Source of the DNA: Undibacterium sp. CCC3.4
GTDB lineage: Bacteria > Pseudomonadota > Gammaproteobacteria > Burkholderiales > Burkholderiaceae_D
Assembly: GCF_034347425.1 (NCBI RefSeq)
Contig: NZ_CP133779.1
Location: forward strand, 4,092,001-4,156,000
DNA: 64,000 bases
Direction: 5' to 3'
The translations under genes were made by a program, and so were the position numbers. Numbering within the stretch: position 1 is the stretch's first letter; each line of letters opens with the position of its first letter. Below the pieces are notes generated by a model. That model was not told where the DNA came from and searched no databases. It saw only the letters and a list, made by a program, of their open reading frames with translations. This document shows, piece after piece, positions 25,752-37,474 of the stretch.

Positions 25752-27890
25752 CTACAAACCTCTGACCAACTGCCGCTTAAGCACTGCCGCGAGGCCGCCT
25801 TTGTTAAATGGCTTAGTCAGAAAATCATCCATACCGGCATCGAAGCAGGCATCTTTATCCGACTGCATGGCATTGGCGGTCAAGGCGATGATGGGGGTCG
25901 TGGCATTCGGTCCGCCGCCAACGCGGATGGCGCGGGTGGCATCGAATCCATTCATGACCGGCATTTGCACATCCATCAAGATGACTTGGTATTTGCGCTT
26001 TTGAGCCGCGTCGACTGCTTCGGCACCGTCTTTGGCCAACTCCACTTCGAAGCCTTGTTGCGTCAACAGCGCCAAGGCCAATTTTTGGTTGATGACATGA
26101 TCTTCGACTAATAAGATCTGGTCCTTTTGCGCTGCCACGCGCGGTGCCGGCAGTGCTTCTGCCGTCGGCTGCGAATCGCTGACAAGTACCGGTAAGGGCA
26201 TCACCTTGGCGATGCTGGCATCCTTAGCGGCGACTTTGAGCGGCAATTCAAACCAAAACAAACTGCCCTGGCCAGACTGGCTGTACACGCCTATCTTGCC
26301 ATGCATGCCTTCGACTAATTTTTTGCAGATAACCAGACCCAAACCGGTGCCGCCGAATTGACGTGAGGTGGAGGCATCGACTTGAGTAAATTGGGTAAAT
26401 AATTTTTGCTGAGCTTCTGCGGCGATGCCTATGCCGGAATCTCTAACTTCGAAGCGCAAGCCCTGGTCGGTTTTTACGATCGCCAAACTCACCCCACCTC
26501 GGCTGGTGAATTTGACGGCATTACCAAGTAAATTGAACAGCACCTGACGGATACGCAAGCTATCGCCAATATAATCGCCATGGGCAGCTTCACTCACAGA
26601 AATTTTCAGGCTGATGCCCTTGTCATCGGCATTCATTTTCAAATTCGAGCTTACCGAATTGAGCAAGATTCCCAAAGAAAACGCGTGCGCCTCGAATTCC
26701 ATGTGGCCAGCCTCAATTTTTGACAAATCGAGAATATCATTGATCAAGACCAGTAAGGCTTCACCGGAGTGCGCGATATTGCGCGCATAGCCTTTTTGCT
26801 CGGGGTTGAGGCCACTCTCCAACAACAAGCCTGTCATGCCGAGTACGCCATTCATCGGCGTCCGTATCTCGTGCGACATATTAGCGAGGAACAGACTTTT
26901 CGCCGCACTTGCGCTTTGCGCCAGAATTTTTTCCACTTCCAAATCGCTGCGTAAACGGTCGGCTGCCGCCTGAGAGCGCAGCAGCAGATAAAATAAGAAA
27001 ATCGCCATGATGCTGATCAGCGTGGCGGCAGCCAAAATAATTCGTTTATTAGCATCAATCGGTGCTGATAACTCGGACACCGCGACGCCAACGACGTAAT
27101 TGAGCCCGTACTCGGGGTCGCGGTAATAACCATAAATCCGCTCGATGCCGTCGGTTTGCGAGATTTGCCGAAAATTACCCGAATCCGGCAACTTCAAATC
27201 CAAATACGGGGTCGCTTTGAGCACCGTTCCCAGCACCGATTCCTTGGCTGGGAATCGGGACATGATTTCTCCGCTGTCACGCACCAAAGAAACCACATCG
27301 TTATCATGCACACTCAAAATTCTGGAAAAGTTGGCGATCAAATCCGGGCTGATCGAGACCACCAAGACGCCGTTGAATTGACCGTCTTTGTAGATGGCTC
27401 GGGTAAACTGGATCGACCACTTGCCCGAGACCTTGCCCTTAACCGGTTTGCTGATGAACAGTTCATCACGCTGCGGTGATTGTTGATGTACTTTGAAGTG
27501 CTCGCGCGTGCTGAGATCGGTTCTGTCGGTGGCCGCGGCCAGATTGGAAAACGCCAGCAAACCTTGCTTATCGATGACGGCAACCTGAAACGTCAGGTCA
27601 TGAATATTTTCCTGACTACGGCGTATCAAAAACGCAAACGACTGCCAATCACCATTCCATTGCGGCCGCACATTTAACAAAACTTCGTTAACACGTTTGA
27701 TGGTCGAGCGCGTGTTTTCGGCGAAAACCCGCGCTTCGATAACGGTTTTAACATCGGCCTCATGCAGATAACTGGCGCTTGAGCGGCTGATTTCAAAGTA
27801 AGCACCGCCCCAAATAATGAGCAGACACAGTAAGGCCAACAAGGACATCTGCAATCTGAGTCGATTCGAACCGAACTGCGGAAGGGCCAT
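25752..27890 (-). CDS. Hybrid sensor histidine kinase/response regulator
   Basis: Inner-membrane two-component kinase of 712 residues. Transmembrane segment 1 (about 13-32), a periplasmic Cache-like sensor (about 35-280), transmembrane 2 (about 283-305), HisKA with the phosphorylated His340 in [10 protein letters not shown], HATPase_c (N-box [22 protein letters not shown]) and a C-terminal receiver (about 597-710, with V-I-L-M-D-V-Q-M-P and K-P-F). The arrangement suggests a phosphorelay needing a separate HPt. An AAGGA ribosome site precedes the ATG. No cognate regulator lies next to it, so signal and output are unknown. Confidence 0.92.
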   Translation of the reverse strand: MALPQFGSNRLRLQMSLLALLCLLIIWGGAYFEISRSSASYLHEADVKTVIEARVFAENTRSTIKRVNEVLLNVRPQWNGDWQSFAFLIRRSQENIHDLTFQVAVIDKQGLLAFSNLAAATDRTDLSTREHFKVHQQSPQRDELFISKPVKGKVSGKWSIQFTRAIYKDGQFNGVLVVSISPDLIANFSRILSVHDNDVVSLVRDSGEIMSRFPAKESVLGTVLKATPYLDLKLPDSGNFRQISQTDGIERIYGYYRDPEYGLNYVVGVAVSELSAPIDANKRIILAAATLISIMAIFLFYLLLRSQAAADRLRSDLEVEKILAQSASAAKSLFLANMSHEIRTPMNGVLGMTGLLLESGLNPEQKGYARNIAHSGEALLVLINDILDLSKIEAGHMEFEAHAFSLGILLNSVSSNLKMNADDKGISLKISVSEAAHGDYIGDSLRIRQVLFNLLGNAVKFTSRGGVSLAIVKTDQGLRFEVRDSGIGIAAEAQQKLFTQFTQVDASTSRQFGGTGLGLVICKKLVEGMHGKIGVYSQSGQGSLFWFELPLKVAAKDASIAKVMPLPVLVSDSQPTAEALPAPRVAAQKDQILLVEDHVINQKLALALLTQQGFEVELAKDGAEAVDAAQKRKYQVILMDVQMPVMNGFDATRAIRVGGGPNATTPIIALTANAMQSDKDACFDAGMDDFLTKPFNKGGLAAVLKRQLVRGL

Positions 27891-27984
27891 GACGTATCCT
27901 TGAGGAAATTTATCTACAGTGTAGCTCGAAAGTGCAGCGCAGCAGGCTAGCCTGATCAGTTATGTAGTAAATCCTTAACAAGCT

Positions 27985-28010
27985 TGCGCGCTCGCAACCG
28001 CGAACGCGCA
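27985..28010 (-). terminator. Possible hairpin after purL
   Basis: TGCGCG-C-TCGC pairs with GCGA-A-CGCGCA around a 4-base loop, 12 bases past the purL stop. There is no T-run, so it may act as an RNA end-stabiliser instead of a true terminator. Confidence 0.35.
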
Positions 28011-28021
28011 CCGTCAGTGTA

Positions 28022-31000
28022 TTAACCCACCCACTTCCGCGCATTGCGGAATACCCGCATCCACGGTGCCTCATCGGTCCAGTCATCCGGATGCCAAGAA
28101 TGCACCGCCGTGCGGAATACCCGCTCGGCATGCGGCATCATCACCGTGAAGCGACCATCGAGATTGGTAACGGCGGTGATCCCTTGCGGCGAACCGTTGG
28201 GATTGTAAGGATAGGCCTCGGTTTGGGCACCATGATTATCAACGAAACGCAAGGCCACTTGCGCCTGCGTGATGTCACCAGTGGTGGAGAAATCGGCAAA
28301 ACCTTCGCCATGGGCAATCGCAATCGGCGTCTCTGTACCGGCCATACCATCAAACAGTATCGAGGCCGATTCCAGCACTTTCACCATCGAGAAGCGCGCT
28401 TCGAATTGCTCCGACTTGTTACGGGTAAATTTAGGCCAAGCCTGCGCACCCGGGATGATGGATTTCAGATTACTCATCATCTGGCAACCATTACAGATAC
28501 CGAGACCGAAAGTATCCGTGCGTTGGAAAAACTGGGCAAATTGTGCCGCCATCATGTCGTTGAACAGAATAGTCTTGGCCCAACCCTCGCCGGCCCCGAG
28601 CACGTCACCATAAGAGAACCCGCCGACGGCGATGAGGCCTTTGAAATCAGCCAGTTTGGCCCGCCCGGCGATAAGATCACTCATGTGCACGTCAACCGCT
28701 TCGAAACCGGCTTTGTGCATGACATAGGCAGTTTCAATATGCGAATTAACGCCCTGCTCGCGCAGTATGGCGATCTTCGGACGCACCCCGGTGGCGATAA
28801 ATGGGGCAGCAATATCCTCGGCCATCGCAAACGTGATTTTCGGCTGCATGCCAGGATCAGTCAGATCGGTGATGCGTGCATATTCGGCATCGGCACCGGC
28901 CGGATTGTCACGCAAGCGGGCGATTTGCCAACTGGTGCTACTCCACATTTGATGCAAGCTCGAACGCGGCTGGGCAAAAATCTGTTTGGCGTCACGGGTG
29001 AATTCGATGCGATCGGCCGCTTGTGGCTTGCCGATGATATGGCTGCAGGCACCGAGATTATACGTACGCAGCACATCCATGACGACCGAACGCTGATCGG
29101 TACGCACCTGTATCACGGCACCCAACTCTTCCGAGAACAAGGCGCGCAAGGTTTGCTCATTGCGTCGCTCGGCGACCTGACCGGCCCAATTTTTCGCGTC
29201 ACCCTGATCGGCACCATGACCGCTGTCCATGGTCAGAATATCGAGATTGACGGCCAAACCGGCACGGCCGGCAAATGCCATTTCGCACAGAGTGGCAAAC
29301 AAACCGCCGTCGGAACGATCATGATAGGCCAGCAATTGGCCTTCACGATTGAGCTGCTGAATCGCCGCGAAGAAAGCTTTTAAATCGCTGGCACTGTCGA
29401 CATCGGGGGCGATATCGCCGAGGGTTTGCATGACTTGGGCAAAACACGACGCGCCGAGGCGATTGCGGCCGCGGCCGAGATCGATCAGAATCAAGCTGGT
29501 GTCGCCCTGATCCATGCGCAATTGCGGCGTCAGGGTCTTGCGTACATCATAGACCGGGGCAAAGCCGGAAATAATCAGCGACACCGGCGAGGTCACCGAT
29601 TTGCTGTCGGCGCCGTCGTTCCAAGTGGTACGCATGGATAAAGAATCTTTACCGACCGGAATGCTGATGCCGAGCTCAGGACACAATTCCATGCCGATCG
29701 CTTTGACGGTATCAAACAAGGAGGCGTCCTGCCCCGGTTGACCACAAGCGGCCATCCAGTTGGCCGACAATTTGATATCGGAAATATCGGCAATCGCTGC
29801 CGCAGCGATGTTGGTGATGGCTTCGCCAACCGCCATGCGACCGGAGGCCGGCGCATCGATCACCGCCAACGGAGTGCGCTCACCCATAGACATGGCTTCA
29901 CCGAGGAAGCCTTCGAAACTCATCGTCGTCACCGCACAATCGGCCACCGGCACTTGCCATGGGCCGACCATTTGATCGCGCACCGAAGTCGCGCCGACGG
30001 TACGGTCACCGATGGTGATCAGGAATGATTTATCACCCACCGTCGGCAAGCTCAAAATTCTGCGTGCCGCTTCTTCGAGTGCAATACCGGTCAAATCGAG
30101 CGGCTTGAAGCTGTGTTTGACATGCTCCACCGTGCGATGCATTTTCGGCGGCTTACCGAGCAACACATTCATCGCCATATCGACTGGAGCGGTATTGTTT
30201 TCCGGATCGATGAGCTTGAGTTGACGTTCTTCGGTGGCGCTGCCGACCACCGCATACGGGCAGCGTTCGCGCTCGCAGAAGCTGGCAAACAAGGCCAGGC
30301 TGTCAGGCAAAATTGCCATCACATAACGCTCTTGCGATTCATTGCTCCAGATTTCTTTCGGCGCCATGCCGCTTTCTTCGAGGTGAATCTTGCGCAGATC
30401 GAAAATCGCACCGCGCTTGGCATCATTGGTAATTTCCGGGAAAGCATTCGACAAGCCGCCGGCACCGACGTCGTGTATCGACAATATCGGATTTTTCTCA
30501 CCCAACTGCCAGCAAGAATTAATCACTTCCTGCGCGCGCCGTTCCATTTCCGGGTTACCACGCTGCACCGAATCGAAATCGAGGTCGGCGGTATTGCTAC
30601 CGGTCGCCATCGATGAGGCGGCACTGCCACCCATACCGATGCGCATGCCCGGGCCACCCAACTGTATCAACAAGCTGCCGACCGGCAGATCATCTTTCTT
30701 GGTCAGACGGGCAGAAATACTGCCGATGCCGCCGGCGATCATGATCGGTTTGTGATAACCGTAAACCGTGCCGCCGACCTGCTGTTCGTAGGTACGGAAA
30801 TAGCCGCCCAAATTCGGCCGACCGAATTCATTATTGAATGCAGCCGCGCCGAGCGGACCGTCTATCATGATCTGCAAGGCCGAGGCGATGCGATCGGGCT
30901 TGCCATACACGGTATCGTGGCGCTGTGCGCTCTCGCTGTCGCTGGCGTTTTCCCATGGCTGTTCGGCCCCGGGAATGCGTAAATTAGAAACGGTAAAGCC

Positions 31001-32023
31001 GCACAGACCGGCTTTCGGTTTGGCACCGCGACCGGTGGCGCCTTCGTCGCGAATTTCACCGCCGGCGCCGGTTGAGGCCCCGGCAAACGGCGAGATCGCG
31101 GTCGGATGATTATGCGTCTCAACCTTCATGAGAATATGCGTCAACTCTTCCGTCGCGCGATATACATGACCATCCTCACTGCCAGATGGGAAGAAGCGCA
31201 TGACGCTGGCCCCTTCGATCACCGAGGAATTGTCGCTGTAAGCGACCACCGTACCTTGTGGGTGCAATTCATGGGTATTTTTAATCATCTGGAACAAAGA
31301 TTTATCTTGTTCCACGCCGTCGATGGTCCAATCGGCATTGAAAATCTTGTGCCGGCAGTGTTCGCTGTTGGCTTGTGCGAACATCATCAATTCAACGTCA
31401 GAGGGATTGCGTGCCGCCGCCGTGAAGGCCGTGATCAGGTAATCGATTTCATCGTCCGACAAGGCCAGACCGAGCGCCAGATTGGCCGCTTCGAGGGCTG
31501 CTTTGCCACCGCTCAGAATATCGATGTGCGCCAAGGCTTTGGCAGTCAGTTCACTGAACAAACCCTGTGCCTGCTGCACGTCATCGAGCACCATTTCGGT
31601 CATACGATCATGCAGCAGCGCGGCGACGGCGGCACGCGCTGGCGCGTCGAGTTCGCGACTACCGCCCAGCAATTTACTCTTCAGTTGAACCACATAGATG
31701 ATGCCGCGTTCGATGCGACGAATCTGTTGCATGCCACAGTTATGCGCGATATCGGTGGCCTTACTGGCCCACGGTGAAATCGTGCCGAGGCGCGGAATAA
31801 CGACAAACGTCGCACCGCTTTCTTGGCCGACAAAAGCCGCGCCATACACCAGCAAGGCTTGCAGCCGGGCGGTCTGGTCGACATCGAGCGCAACGCTGCT
31901 GTCGATGAAATGCTGATATCGGGCGGTCACGCCGACGATATGGGCATCGACTTGCTGCAGACGAGTGAGTAAATTGGAGGTACGAAAAGCAGACAAGGCG
32001 TTAGAGCCTGGCAATATCAACAT
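28022..32023 (-). CDS. purL: Phosphoribosylformylglycinamidine synthase PurL
   Basis: ATP- and glutamine-dependent conversion of FGAR to FGAM, the fourth step of purine synthesis. The 1333 residues form the single-chain large PurL of Gram-negatives: N-terminal PurS-like domain, linker ([13 protein letters not shown]), the duplicated AIRS-type synthetase halves ([12 protein letters not shown] and G-G-A-A-S-S-M) and a C-terminal class I glutaminase with the nucleophile in G-I-C-N-G-C-Q-M-M. No part is missing. It is transcribed alone with a TATAAT at 32098-32103. Confidence 0.98.
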   Translation of the reverse strand: MLILPGSNALSAFRTSNLLTRLQQVDAHIVGVTARYQHFIDSSVALDVDQTARLQALLVYGAAFVGQESGATFVVIPRLGTISPWASKATDIAHNCGMQQIRRIERGIIYVVQLKSKLLGGSRELDAPARAAVAALLHDRMTEMVLDDVQQAQGLFSELTAKALAHIDILSGGKAALEAANLALGLALSDDEIDYLITAFTAAARNPSDVELMMFAQANSEHCRHKIFNADWTIDGVEQDKSLFQMIKNTHELHPQGTVVAYSDNSSVIEGASVMRFFPSGSEDGHVYRATEELTHILMKVETHNHPTAISPFAGASTGAGGEIRDEGATGRGAKPKAGLCGFTVSNLRIPGAEQPWENASDSESAQRHDTVYGKPDRIASALQIMIDGPLGAAAFNNEFGRPNLGGYFRTYEQQVGGTVYGYHKPIMIAGGIGSISARLTKKDDLPVGSLLIQLGGPGMRIGMGGSAASSMATGSNTADLDFDSVQRGNPEMERRAQEVINSCWQLGEKNPILSIHDVGAGGLSNAFPEITNDAKRGAIFDLRKIHLEESGMAPKEIWSNESQERYVMAILPDSLALFASFCERERCPYAVVGSATEERQLKLIDPENNTAPVDMAMNVLLGKPPKMHRTVEHVKHSFKPLDLTGIALEEAARRILSLPTVGDKSFLITIGDRTVGATSVRDQMVGPWQVPVADCAVTTMSFEGFLGEAMSMGERTPLAVIDAPASGRMAVGEAITNIAAAAIADISDIKLSANWMAACGQPGQDASLFDTVKAIGMELCPELGISIPVGKDSLSMRTTWNDGADSKSVTSPVSLIISGFAPVYDVRKTLTPQLRMDQGDTSLILIDLGRGRNRLGASCFAQVMQTLGDIAPDVDSASDLKAFFAAIQQLNREGQLLAYHDRSDGGLFATLCEMAFAGRAGLAVNLDILTMDSGHGADQGDAKNWAGQVAERRNEQTLRALFSEELGAVIQVRTDQRSVVMDVLRTYNLGACSHIIGKPQAADRIEFTRDAKQIFAQPRSSLHQMWSSTSWQIARLRDNPAGADAEYARITDLTDPGMQPKITFAMAEDIAAPFIATGVRPKIAILREQGVNSHIETAYVMHKAGFEAVDVHMSDLIAGRAKLADFKGLIAVGGFSYGDVLGAGEGWAKTILFNDMMAAQFAQFFQRTDTFGLGICNGCQMMSNLKSIIPGAQAWPKFTRNKSEQFEARFSMVKVLESASILFDGMAGTETPIAIAHGEGFADFSTTGDITQAQVALRFVDNHGAQTEAYPYNPNGSPQGITAVTNLDGRFTVMMPHAERVFRTAVHSWHPDDWTDEAPWMRVFRNARKWVG

Positions 32024-32097
32024 GGCGAGAGAGAATTTGAGGCGATAGCTACAGGCAAAACACTTGCAGCTAATGCAGGTTGAATGATAAAGATGCG

Positions 32098-32103
32098 ATT
32101 ATA
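32098..32103 (-). promoter_or_regulatory. Candidate -10 element of purL
   Basis: On the minus strand GGTATAATCGC gives a perfect TATAAT 74 bases before the purL ATG. The -35 region is weak. I could not recognise a PurR operator. Confidence 0.5.
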
Positions 32104-32177
32104 CCTTGGGAAACCGAGCAGTAGTGCAGCCGACGCACGGAGTTTGCCAGCGAAAGAACAGCGTATAGTCGGCCTAC

Positions 32178-33872
32178 TCAATTGGAAAACACCCAGGTTT
32201 TACCAACTTGTCGGGTTGATTTGAAACGGGTGAAATAATTCTTTTGCTGAAAATCTGGCAAATCCTCTTCCAACACCAATAAATCGACTGTCTGAGTCTG
32301 CGCAAGAGCGACAAAGGCGGCATCATCGATGACAATTTTATTTTTATGTAACTTATTTCCCCAAAATAAATCATTGCTGCGGCTATCAACAATGCGTACC
32401 GCTCGCTTGAGGTAAAACGGCAGCGAAGACTGCTGTTCAAATACTCGGTATAGTAAGACCTCGCGCGCCGGGGCCTGGCGCTGCAATTGATCGACCAAGG
32501 CACGCGTCGAGGTTTGCGTATCGAGCCCCGCCAGTACTTGCAACAGCAAGGGTAAGCTGAGCAGCGGAATGAGCAAATACGCATACCAAGTCAGCCGCGC
32601 CGAGCGGCTGGCCAGCGCACTCGCAGCCAGCGAGGCAAGCAGCAGCACGCCCAAGGCCGCACGTAAGAAATCCGCTGCCGGCCAGCCGGCCAGCGGGCCG
32701 ATCTGACTGATGTCGAGCCGCTCAAAGTGCCAGAGTATGGCAGCAAACAAGGCCGCGCCCAAACAACCGGGCAACCAAGCCAGCCGGCGCGAGGGCCAGC
32801 GTGCGGCAAGCAGCGTCGCGAGCTGCATTGCGGCTAACGGCATGACGACGACGAGATAATAATTTGCCTTGGCACTGGAGATCGAAAAGAACACCAGCGG
32901 CATGAGCCAAGCCAGTAACAAGAAGCGCTGCAAACTGCGCGGCGCTGTAGTGCCGACAGCAGCAGCAACAGCGGGATCAACAGGACGCCGCAGCAATAGC
33001 ACAGGTAGCAACAGCGACCATGGAAAGAGAAACGCGATCATGCGCGGCAAGTAATACCACCAAGCACCGGCATAATAGTCGTGCGGCTCACGCTTACCGA
33101 GAAACCGCAACACATGTTCGTTGATGAAATAAAACCAAGTAAAAATCGGCTCAGTCAGCATTGCGGCCAGATGCCATGGCGCGGCCAAGGCAAAAAATAC
33201 CAACAAGCCACGCCAATCCAAGCAGCGCCGCAGACGCGCCAAGAAATCTGCCGGCGACTTGGCGCACGAGAGAAGATAACTGCCCATGATGGCTGAAAAC
33301 AGGATCAGCGCGACAAAGCCTTTCGCCAGCAAAGCTCCGGCCAGCAGCGCCATGGCCCGATATAAGGCAGCGCGCTGCTGTTGCTCGATGTACAGATAAG
33401 CATGCATCACCGCGCCGGTCAAAAAAAACGTCAACAGCATGTCGAACATCAGCGTGCGCGCCATCGCAGTCACACCCAGACTACTGACAAACACCACCGC
33501 CGCAAACTGCCCAACTGCAGGCAGGCCAACACGGCGGCCGAACCATAACAACAGTCCGACGCACCCCAAACATGATAGGGCCGGCGACAAGCGCACTACC
33601 CACTCGTGCTCACCGAACAGCGCCAAGGCCGAGGCGGTGAGCCAGTACAGCAGTGGCGGCTTCTCCATGTAAGCGAGGCCATTGAGGTGGGGGATAATCC
33701 AATTTTCCCACTTAGCTGAATGCAGCATTTCTCGCGAAATTTCTGCATACAAACCCTCGTTATTGTCGAGTACCGCATATGCACCGAGTCGATAGGCGAC
33801 AAAATAGCAGGCCAGCAGCCAAATCAGTGGCAGTGGGATCGCAGCGAAGGAAGATAATTTCTGTTGTTGCAT
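32178..33872 (-). CDS. ArnT-like membrane glycosyltransferase (GT39/GT83 fold)
   Basis: A polytopic membrane protein of about 564 residues with roughly 12 hydrophobic segments. The N-terminal loop motif L-D-N-N-E-G-L-Y-A-E-I-S matches the acidic catalytic loop of ArnT/PMT transferases, which move a sugar from polyprenyl phosphate onto lipid A or protein. P-H-L-N-G and M-E-K-P-P-L-L-Y-W are further family marks. The ATG at 33872 is used, since the longer frame starts within the terminator of the preceding che operon. The substrate (aminoarabinose or another sugar) cannot be read from the sequence, and no arn genes are nearby. Confidence 0.8.
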   Translation of the reverse strand: MQQQKLSSFAAIPLPLIWLLACYFVAYRLGAYAVLDNNEGLYAEISREMLHSAKWENWIIPHLNGLAYMEKPPLLYWLTASALALFGEHEWVVRLSPALSCLGCVGLLLWFGRRVGLPAVGQFAAVVFVSSLGVTAMARTLMFDMLLTFFLTGAVMHAYLYIEQQQRAALYRAMALLAGALLAKGFVALILFSAIMGSYLLSCAKSPADFLARLRRCLDWRGLLVFFALAAPWHLAAMLTEPIFTWFYFINEHVLRFLGKREPHDYYAGAWWYYLPRMIAFLFPWSLLLPVLLLRRPVDPAVAAAVGTTAPRSLQRFLLLAWLMPLVFFSISSAKANYYLVVVMPLAAMQLATLLAARWPSRRLAWLPGCLGAALFAAILWHFERLDISQIGPLAGWPAADFLRAALGVLLLASLAASALASRSARLTWYAYLLIPLLSLPLLLQVLAGLDTQTSTRALVDQLQRQAPAREVLLYRVFEQQSSLPFYLKRAVRIVDSRSNDLFWGNKLHKNKIVIDDAAFVALAQTQTVDLLVLEEDLPDFQQKNYFTRFKSTRQVGKTWVFSN

Positions 33873-33894
33873 GAATCGAAAAGCGAATGAACTA

Positions 33895-33930
33895 AAATAA
33901 AAAAAAACGGCAAGCACAGATGCTTGCCGT
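33895..33930 (-). terminator. Rho-independent terminator of the che operon
   Basis: On the minus strand ACGGCAAGCA pairs with TGCTTGCCGT around a 4-base loop and runs into a long T-tract. It begins 20 bases past the stop of the HDOD gene. Confidence 0.92.
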
Positions 33931-33949
33931 CAGTGATGGTAGTCTTCAG

Positions 33950-35167
33950 TCAGACCGCAGCGGCGACGTTTTTCGCCCAGACCAAAGCGGCCAGATGGGC
34001 TGCGTTGACATCTTCCGCCGAAATTTTCAAGGATGCTGCCAAAGAAACGACCAGCATGCTATTCAATTCACAGGCTTCAGCCAAGGCCAAGTAAGGACCG
34101 AATACGCCAGCGCGTGAGATCAGCGCCTCCGTCACTACTTCCGGCAATTGTATGGTCGACAGGACTTCTGCCATCGGCAAACCGAGCAAACGATCGAGCA
34201 GTGAAAACATCCCGGCAACGAATAAATTCTCCGCCTCGGTTTTCGACATTTTCATTTGCCCCAATAATTCGGCAAAGCGACCACGCACGATTGCAGTTTC
34301 CAGTAATACCGCCGAAAAGCCACTGGTGCTGGCGGTTGCTAACAACACCGTCAACCAGCGATACAAGGGGCTGTAACCAAGCATTTGCACCGCATGCTTG
34401 AGTGACTGTACTTCGGTACGCAAACCAAACCCGGCTGAATTAATATAGCGCAACAATTTGTACGCCAAAGTGGGGTCGCGCTTGACCACCAGTTCCAACT
34501 GCTGGATATCGGCATTCTTTCTGACCATTTCCATCAACTGCAAAATCGTGGTCTGCGAGGAGTTCAATTCTTTCGGTGCCACCGACGGACGTGGTGTCAG
34601 GTGCAATTTGCCGACAAAGCTATCGAGCCCGAGCGCAGAACAAGCATCGTAATCCTGCCACGTCGCGACATTGCGCGCCACCATGCGTACCGAGGATTGT
34701 TTGAGACTGCCATAGACTTTGGCCTGCGAAGCGAAATTGGCGGCATTGAGCTGTACTTCGATGTGACTGACATAGGCAAAAAATGAACGCTCCAGCGTCG
34801 TCACTTCGGCACCGCGCAAGCAGATACCATATCCGAGGGAGCGCAAATGCTTGACGGCCTCCAGCGTCGCGGCATCGGCAAAATATTTCTTAGGCAGAAT
34901 CAGTACGGTATTTTTTGGTGGGAAGCGCTTAAGCCCTTCTTGCTGCAATAATTCCGGTGCCGCCTCCAGAAACAGCAAGCTGTCGCCAAGCAAAAAGCCA
35001 CGCTCTTCGTCGTTCAAATGGCCGGCGACAAAATCCAGCAAATAATCGAGATTCTGTACGCTGGTTTCTTGCGCGGGGTCGGCTTGCTGCCAAAAAAACT
35101 GAAAGCCGATGACTCGCTGTTTCGGGTCCAGCAAAGGCTCGCGCAAAATGAAATTATCTGCAATCAT
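33950..35167 (-). CDS. EAL-HDOD (YuxH-like) signalling protein
   Basis: 405 residues. The N-terminal half (about 1-195) has the spacing of an EAL domain but lacks the E-x-L active site (it opens R-E-P-L-L-D-P-K-Q-R-V-I-G-F-Q), so c-di-GMP hydrolysis is unlikely. The C-terminal half (about 200-395) is an HDOD domain with V-K-R-D-P-T-L-A-Y-K-L-L-R-Y-I-N-S-A-G-F. Such proteins act as non-catalytic signalling adaptors. It is the last gene of the che operon, 37 bases after cheZ, which suggests a role in motility control. Confidence 0.85.
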   Translation of the reverse strand: MIADNFILREPLLDPKQRVIGFQFFWQQADPAQETSVQNLDYLLDFVAGHLNDEERGFLLGDSLLFLEAAPELLQQEGLKRFPPKNTVLILPKKYFADAATLEAVKHLRSLGYGICLRGAEVTTLERSFFAYVSHIEVQLNAANFASQAKVYGSLKQSSVRMVARNVATWQDYDACSALGLDSFVGKLHLTPRPSVAPKELNSSQTTILQLMEMVRKNADIQQLELVVKRDPTLAYKLLRYINSAGFGLRTEVQSLKHAVQMLGYSPLYRWLTVLLATASTSGFSAVLLETAIVRGRFAELLGQMKMSKTEAENLFVAGMFSLLDRLLGLPMAEVLSTIQLPEVVTEALISRAGVFGPYLALAEACELNSMLVVSLAASLKISAEDVNAAHLAALVWAKNVAAAV

Positions 35168-35204
35168 GTAGGATTCTGGTTAGAGGCAAGCACGAGCCAC
35201 GTGT

Positions 35205-35834
35205 TTAAAAGCCCAGGCTATCGAGCAGGTCATCGACTTGACTCTGGTTCGCAACCACATCGGTTTTACCTTCAGGTTTGATTTGCGGACCATTGAGTAA
35301 ACCGTCGGCAGTCTCTTTTTTCACTTCATTGGGCGAGTAATCGATTAGCAGTTGCACCAATTGTTGTTCCAAATTCTGCGCCAAGGCCGTGACTTTCTTG
35401 ATCACTTGCCCAGTCAAATCTTGAAAGTCTTGCGCCATCATGATGTCCATGAGGTGCGATTTGGTTTGCACGCTGTTTTCAGAAGCCAGTGCCAGATACT
35501 GCAACATCTGCGCCGTCATTTGCTGCATTTGCTCCGAACTGGCTGGCTGCAGCTGCAGCGACTGCAATTGCAAGCTGATTTTTTTTGCTTCCGAATCGAG
35601 CTGTTCTTGTAAGGGAATCGCGATATCGGTGGCATTGAGCACGCGCTGCGCGGCCTGCTCTGACATTTTAGCGACATAGTCGAGCCGGTCGCGCGCGTCT
35701 GGAATATCTTCGGCCGCTCGCTCGAGCAGCTTATCGAGGCCGAGGCCACGCAAGCTGTCGTGCAGCAGTCGCGTCATATGACCGACACGAGACAGGAGGT
35801 CGTCTTGTTGAGTTTGTTGTAGGTCTTGGCTCAT
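35205..35834 (-). CDS. cheZ: Protein phosphatase CheZ (copy 2, main che operon)
   Basis: Dephosphorylates CheY-P. The 209 residues contain the active-site D-L-T-G-Q (Asp139, Gln143) in A-Q-D-F-Q-D-L-T-G-Q-V-I-K-K and the C-terminal CheY-docking peptide V-D-D-L-L-D-S-L-G-F. It lies 27 bases after cheY, the usual cheY-cheZ pairing of beta- and gammaproteobacteria. Compared with copy 1 (4027-4782) it lacks the Ala/Pro-rich N-terminal segment. Confidence 0.95.
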   Translation of the reverse strand: MSQDLQQTQQDDLLSRVGHMTRLLHDSLRGLGLDKLLERAAEDIPDARDRLDYVAKMSEQAAQRVLNATDIAIPLQEQLDSEAKKISLQLQSLQLQPASSEQMQQMTAQMLQYLALASENSVQTKSHLMDIMMAQDFQDLTGQVIKKVTALAQNLEQQLVQLLIDYSPNEVKKETADGLLNGPQIKPEGKTDVVANQSQVDDLLDSLGF

Positions 35835-35861
35835 GATGCGCTCCCGAATTAAAGATGGTGC

Positions 35862-36257
35862 TTAAGCACTCTTGGCCAGTTTCTCGAAAATTTTCGAGAG
35901 TTTTTCGTCCAGTGTGGCAGCGGTAAATGGTTTGACCACATAGCCGTTGGCACCTGCTTGAGCGGCCGCGATGATATTTTCTTTCTTGGCTTCAGCCGTC
36001 ACCATTAACACCGGCAATTTCGACAGGGCTGGATCAGCACGAATATGCTGCAACATGGTCAAGCCGTCCATATTCGGCATATTCCAATCGGAAATGACGA
36101 AGTCAAAATCGCCGTTCTTTAATTTTGCCAGACCCATGGCACCATCTTCGGCTTCATCAACATTGGAATAACCCAATTCTTTGAGCAGATTTCTGACGAT
36201 GCGACGCATCGTAGAAAAGTCATCGACAACTAAAAACTTCAGATTTTGATCAGCCAT
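35862..36257 (-). CDS. cheY: Chemotaxis response regulator CheY (paired with cheZ)
   Basis: Single-domain receiver of 131 residues that binds FliM when phosphorylated. It closely follows the enterobacterial CheY pattern: D12/D13, phospho-acceptor Asp57 in [12 protein letters not shown], the T-A-E-A switch region and lysine in V-V-K-P-F-T. Position beside cheZ marks it as the flagellar-motor CheY of the cluster. Confidence 0.96.
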   Translation of the reverse strand: MADQNLKFLVVDDFSTMRRIVRNLLKELGYSNVDEAEDGAMGLAKLKNGDFDFVISDWNMPNMDGLTMLQHIRADPALSKLPVLMVTAEAKKENIIAAAQAGANGYVVKPFTAATLDEKLSKIFEKLAKSA

Positions 36258-36354
36258 GAATTACTCCACTATTTCTTTAAATACAGTTATCGATATTATC
36301 GGTTAAATTATGTTCAAACGGTGTTGGAATTACAGTAATGCATAATTTTACGCC

Positions 36355-37431
36355 TTAAACTCGTAATGCGCGGCTTCCATGTGTGGCAAGATGATGCAAA
36401 ACCTTAGTTGGCAAGTCATTCAAGGGAGCGACCTCATGGGTCGCGCCGATTGCAATGGCTTCGCGTGGCATTCCAAATACTACACAACTTGCTTCATCTT
36501 GGGCAAAATTGTAAGCTCCGGCATTCTTCATTTCCAACATGCCGGCAGCGCCGTCTTTTCCCATCCCGGTCAAAATCACTCCAACCGCATTTTTACCGGC
36601 ATAGGTGGCGGCCGAACGGAATAACACATCGACCGAAGGACGATGACGATTGACCGGCTCGCCGGTATCGAGCTGCGTGACATAATTAGCACCACTGCGC
36701 GCTAACAGTAAATGGGAGTGACCAGGCGCGATATACGCATGCCCTGGCAACACCCGCTCACCGCCACTCGATTCCGATACGGAAATCTTGCACAAGCCAT
36801 CTAAGCGCTTGGCGAACGAGCGGGTAAACCCCTCAGGCATGTGCTGCGTGATCAAAATACCGGGGCAATCGGAAGGCATTTGCACCAGAAAATTCTTGAT
36901 CGCTTCAGTACCTCCGGTCGATGCGCCGATGATGATCAGTTTCTCACTACTGGTCAAAGGATTTCTCACCATGGGCAGCGCGCCCTGCAGGGATTTACTG
37001 TGTTCGGCCGCCGCCACACTGCGCGGACGGATCCGCGCTTTCGAGGCGATGCGGATTTTTTCGGCGATCAACTCAGCATAATCATGCATCCCACTTTGTA
37101 TCGACAGCTTGGGCTTGGTCACAAAATCGATGGCACCGAGTTCGAGTGCGCGCATGGTGATTTCCGAGCCGCGCTCGGTGAGCGAAGACACCATGATCAC
37201 TGGCATAGGACGCAAACGCATCAAGCGCTCAAGAAAGTCGAGCCCATCCATTTTCGGCATCTCGACGTCGAGTGTCAGCACGTCGGGATTAAGCTGCTTG
37301 ATCATCTCGCGCGCGACCAACGGGTCAGGCGCAACGCCAACCACTTCCATATCCGGTTGACTACCAATGATCTCGCTCATCACACTGCGAATGAGTGCGG
37401 AATCATCAACGACCAATACTTTAATTTTCAT
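36355..37431 (-). CDS. cheB: Protein-glutamate methylesterase/deamidase CheB
   Basis: Removes methyl groups from chemoreceptors and deamidates them, under phosphorylation control by CheA. The 358 residues are an N-terminal receiver ([12 protein letters not shown]) plus a methylesterase domain. The catalytic triad is visible as Ser in G-A-S-T-G-G, His in T-Q-H-M-P and Asp in G-M-G-K-D-G. It follows cheD in the operon. Confidence 0.97.
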   Translation of the reverse strand: MKIKVLVVDDSALIRSVMSEIIGSQPDMEVVGVAPDPLVAREMIKQLNPDVLTLDVEMPKMDGLDFLERLMRLRPMPVIMVSSLTERGSEITMRALELGAIDFVTKPKLSIQSGMHDYAELIAEKIRIASKARIRPRSVAAAEHSKSLQGALPMVRNPLTSSEKLIIIGASTGGTEAIKNFLVQMPSDCPGILITQHMPEGFTRSFAKRLDGLCKISVSESSGGERVLPGHAYIAPGHSHLLLARSGANYVTQLDTGEPVNRHRPSVDVLFRSAATYAGKNAVGVILTGMGKDGAAGMLEMKNAGAYNFAQDEASCVVFGMPREAIAIGATHEVAPLNDLPTKVLHHLATHGSRALRV

Positions 37432-37474
37432 TCATCTCTCTCCACTACTGGTTGACATGTTATCTCTATCTACA

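Noticed and set aside
28091..29383. A 430-codon plus-strand frame
   Set aside because: It is entirely inside purL on the opposite strand; purL is complete and unmistakable.
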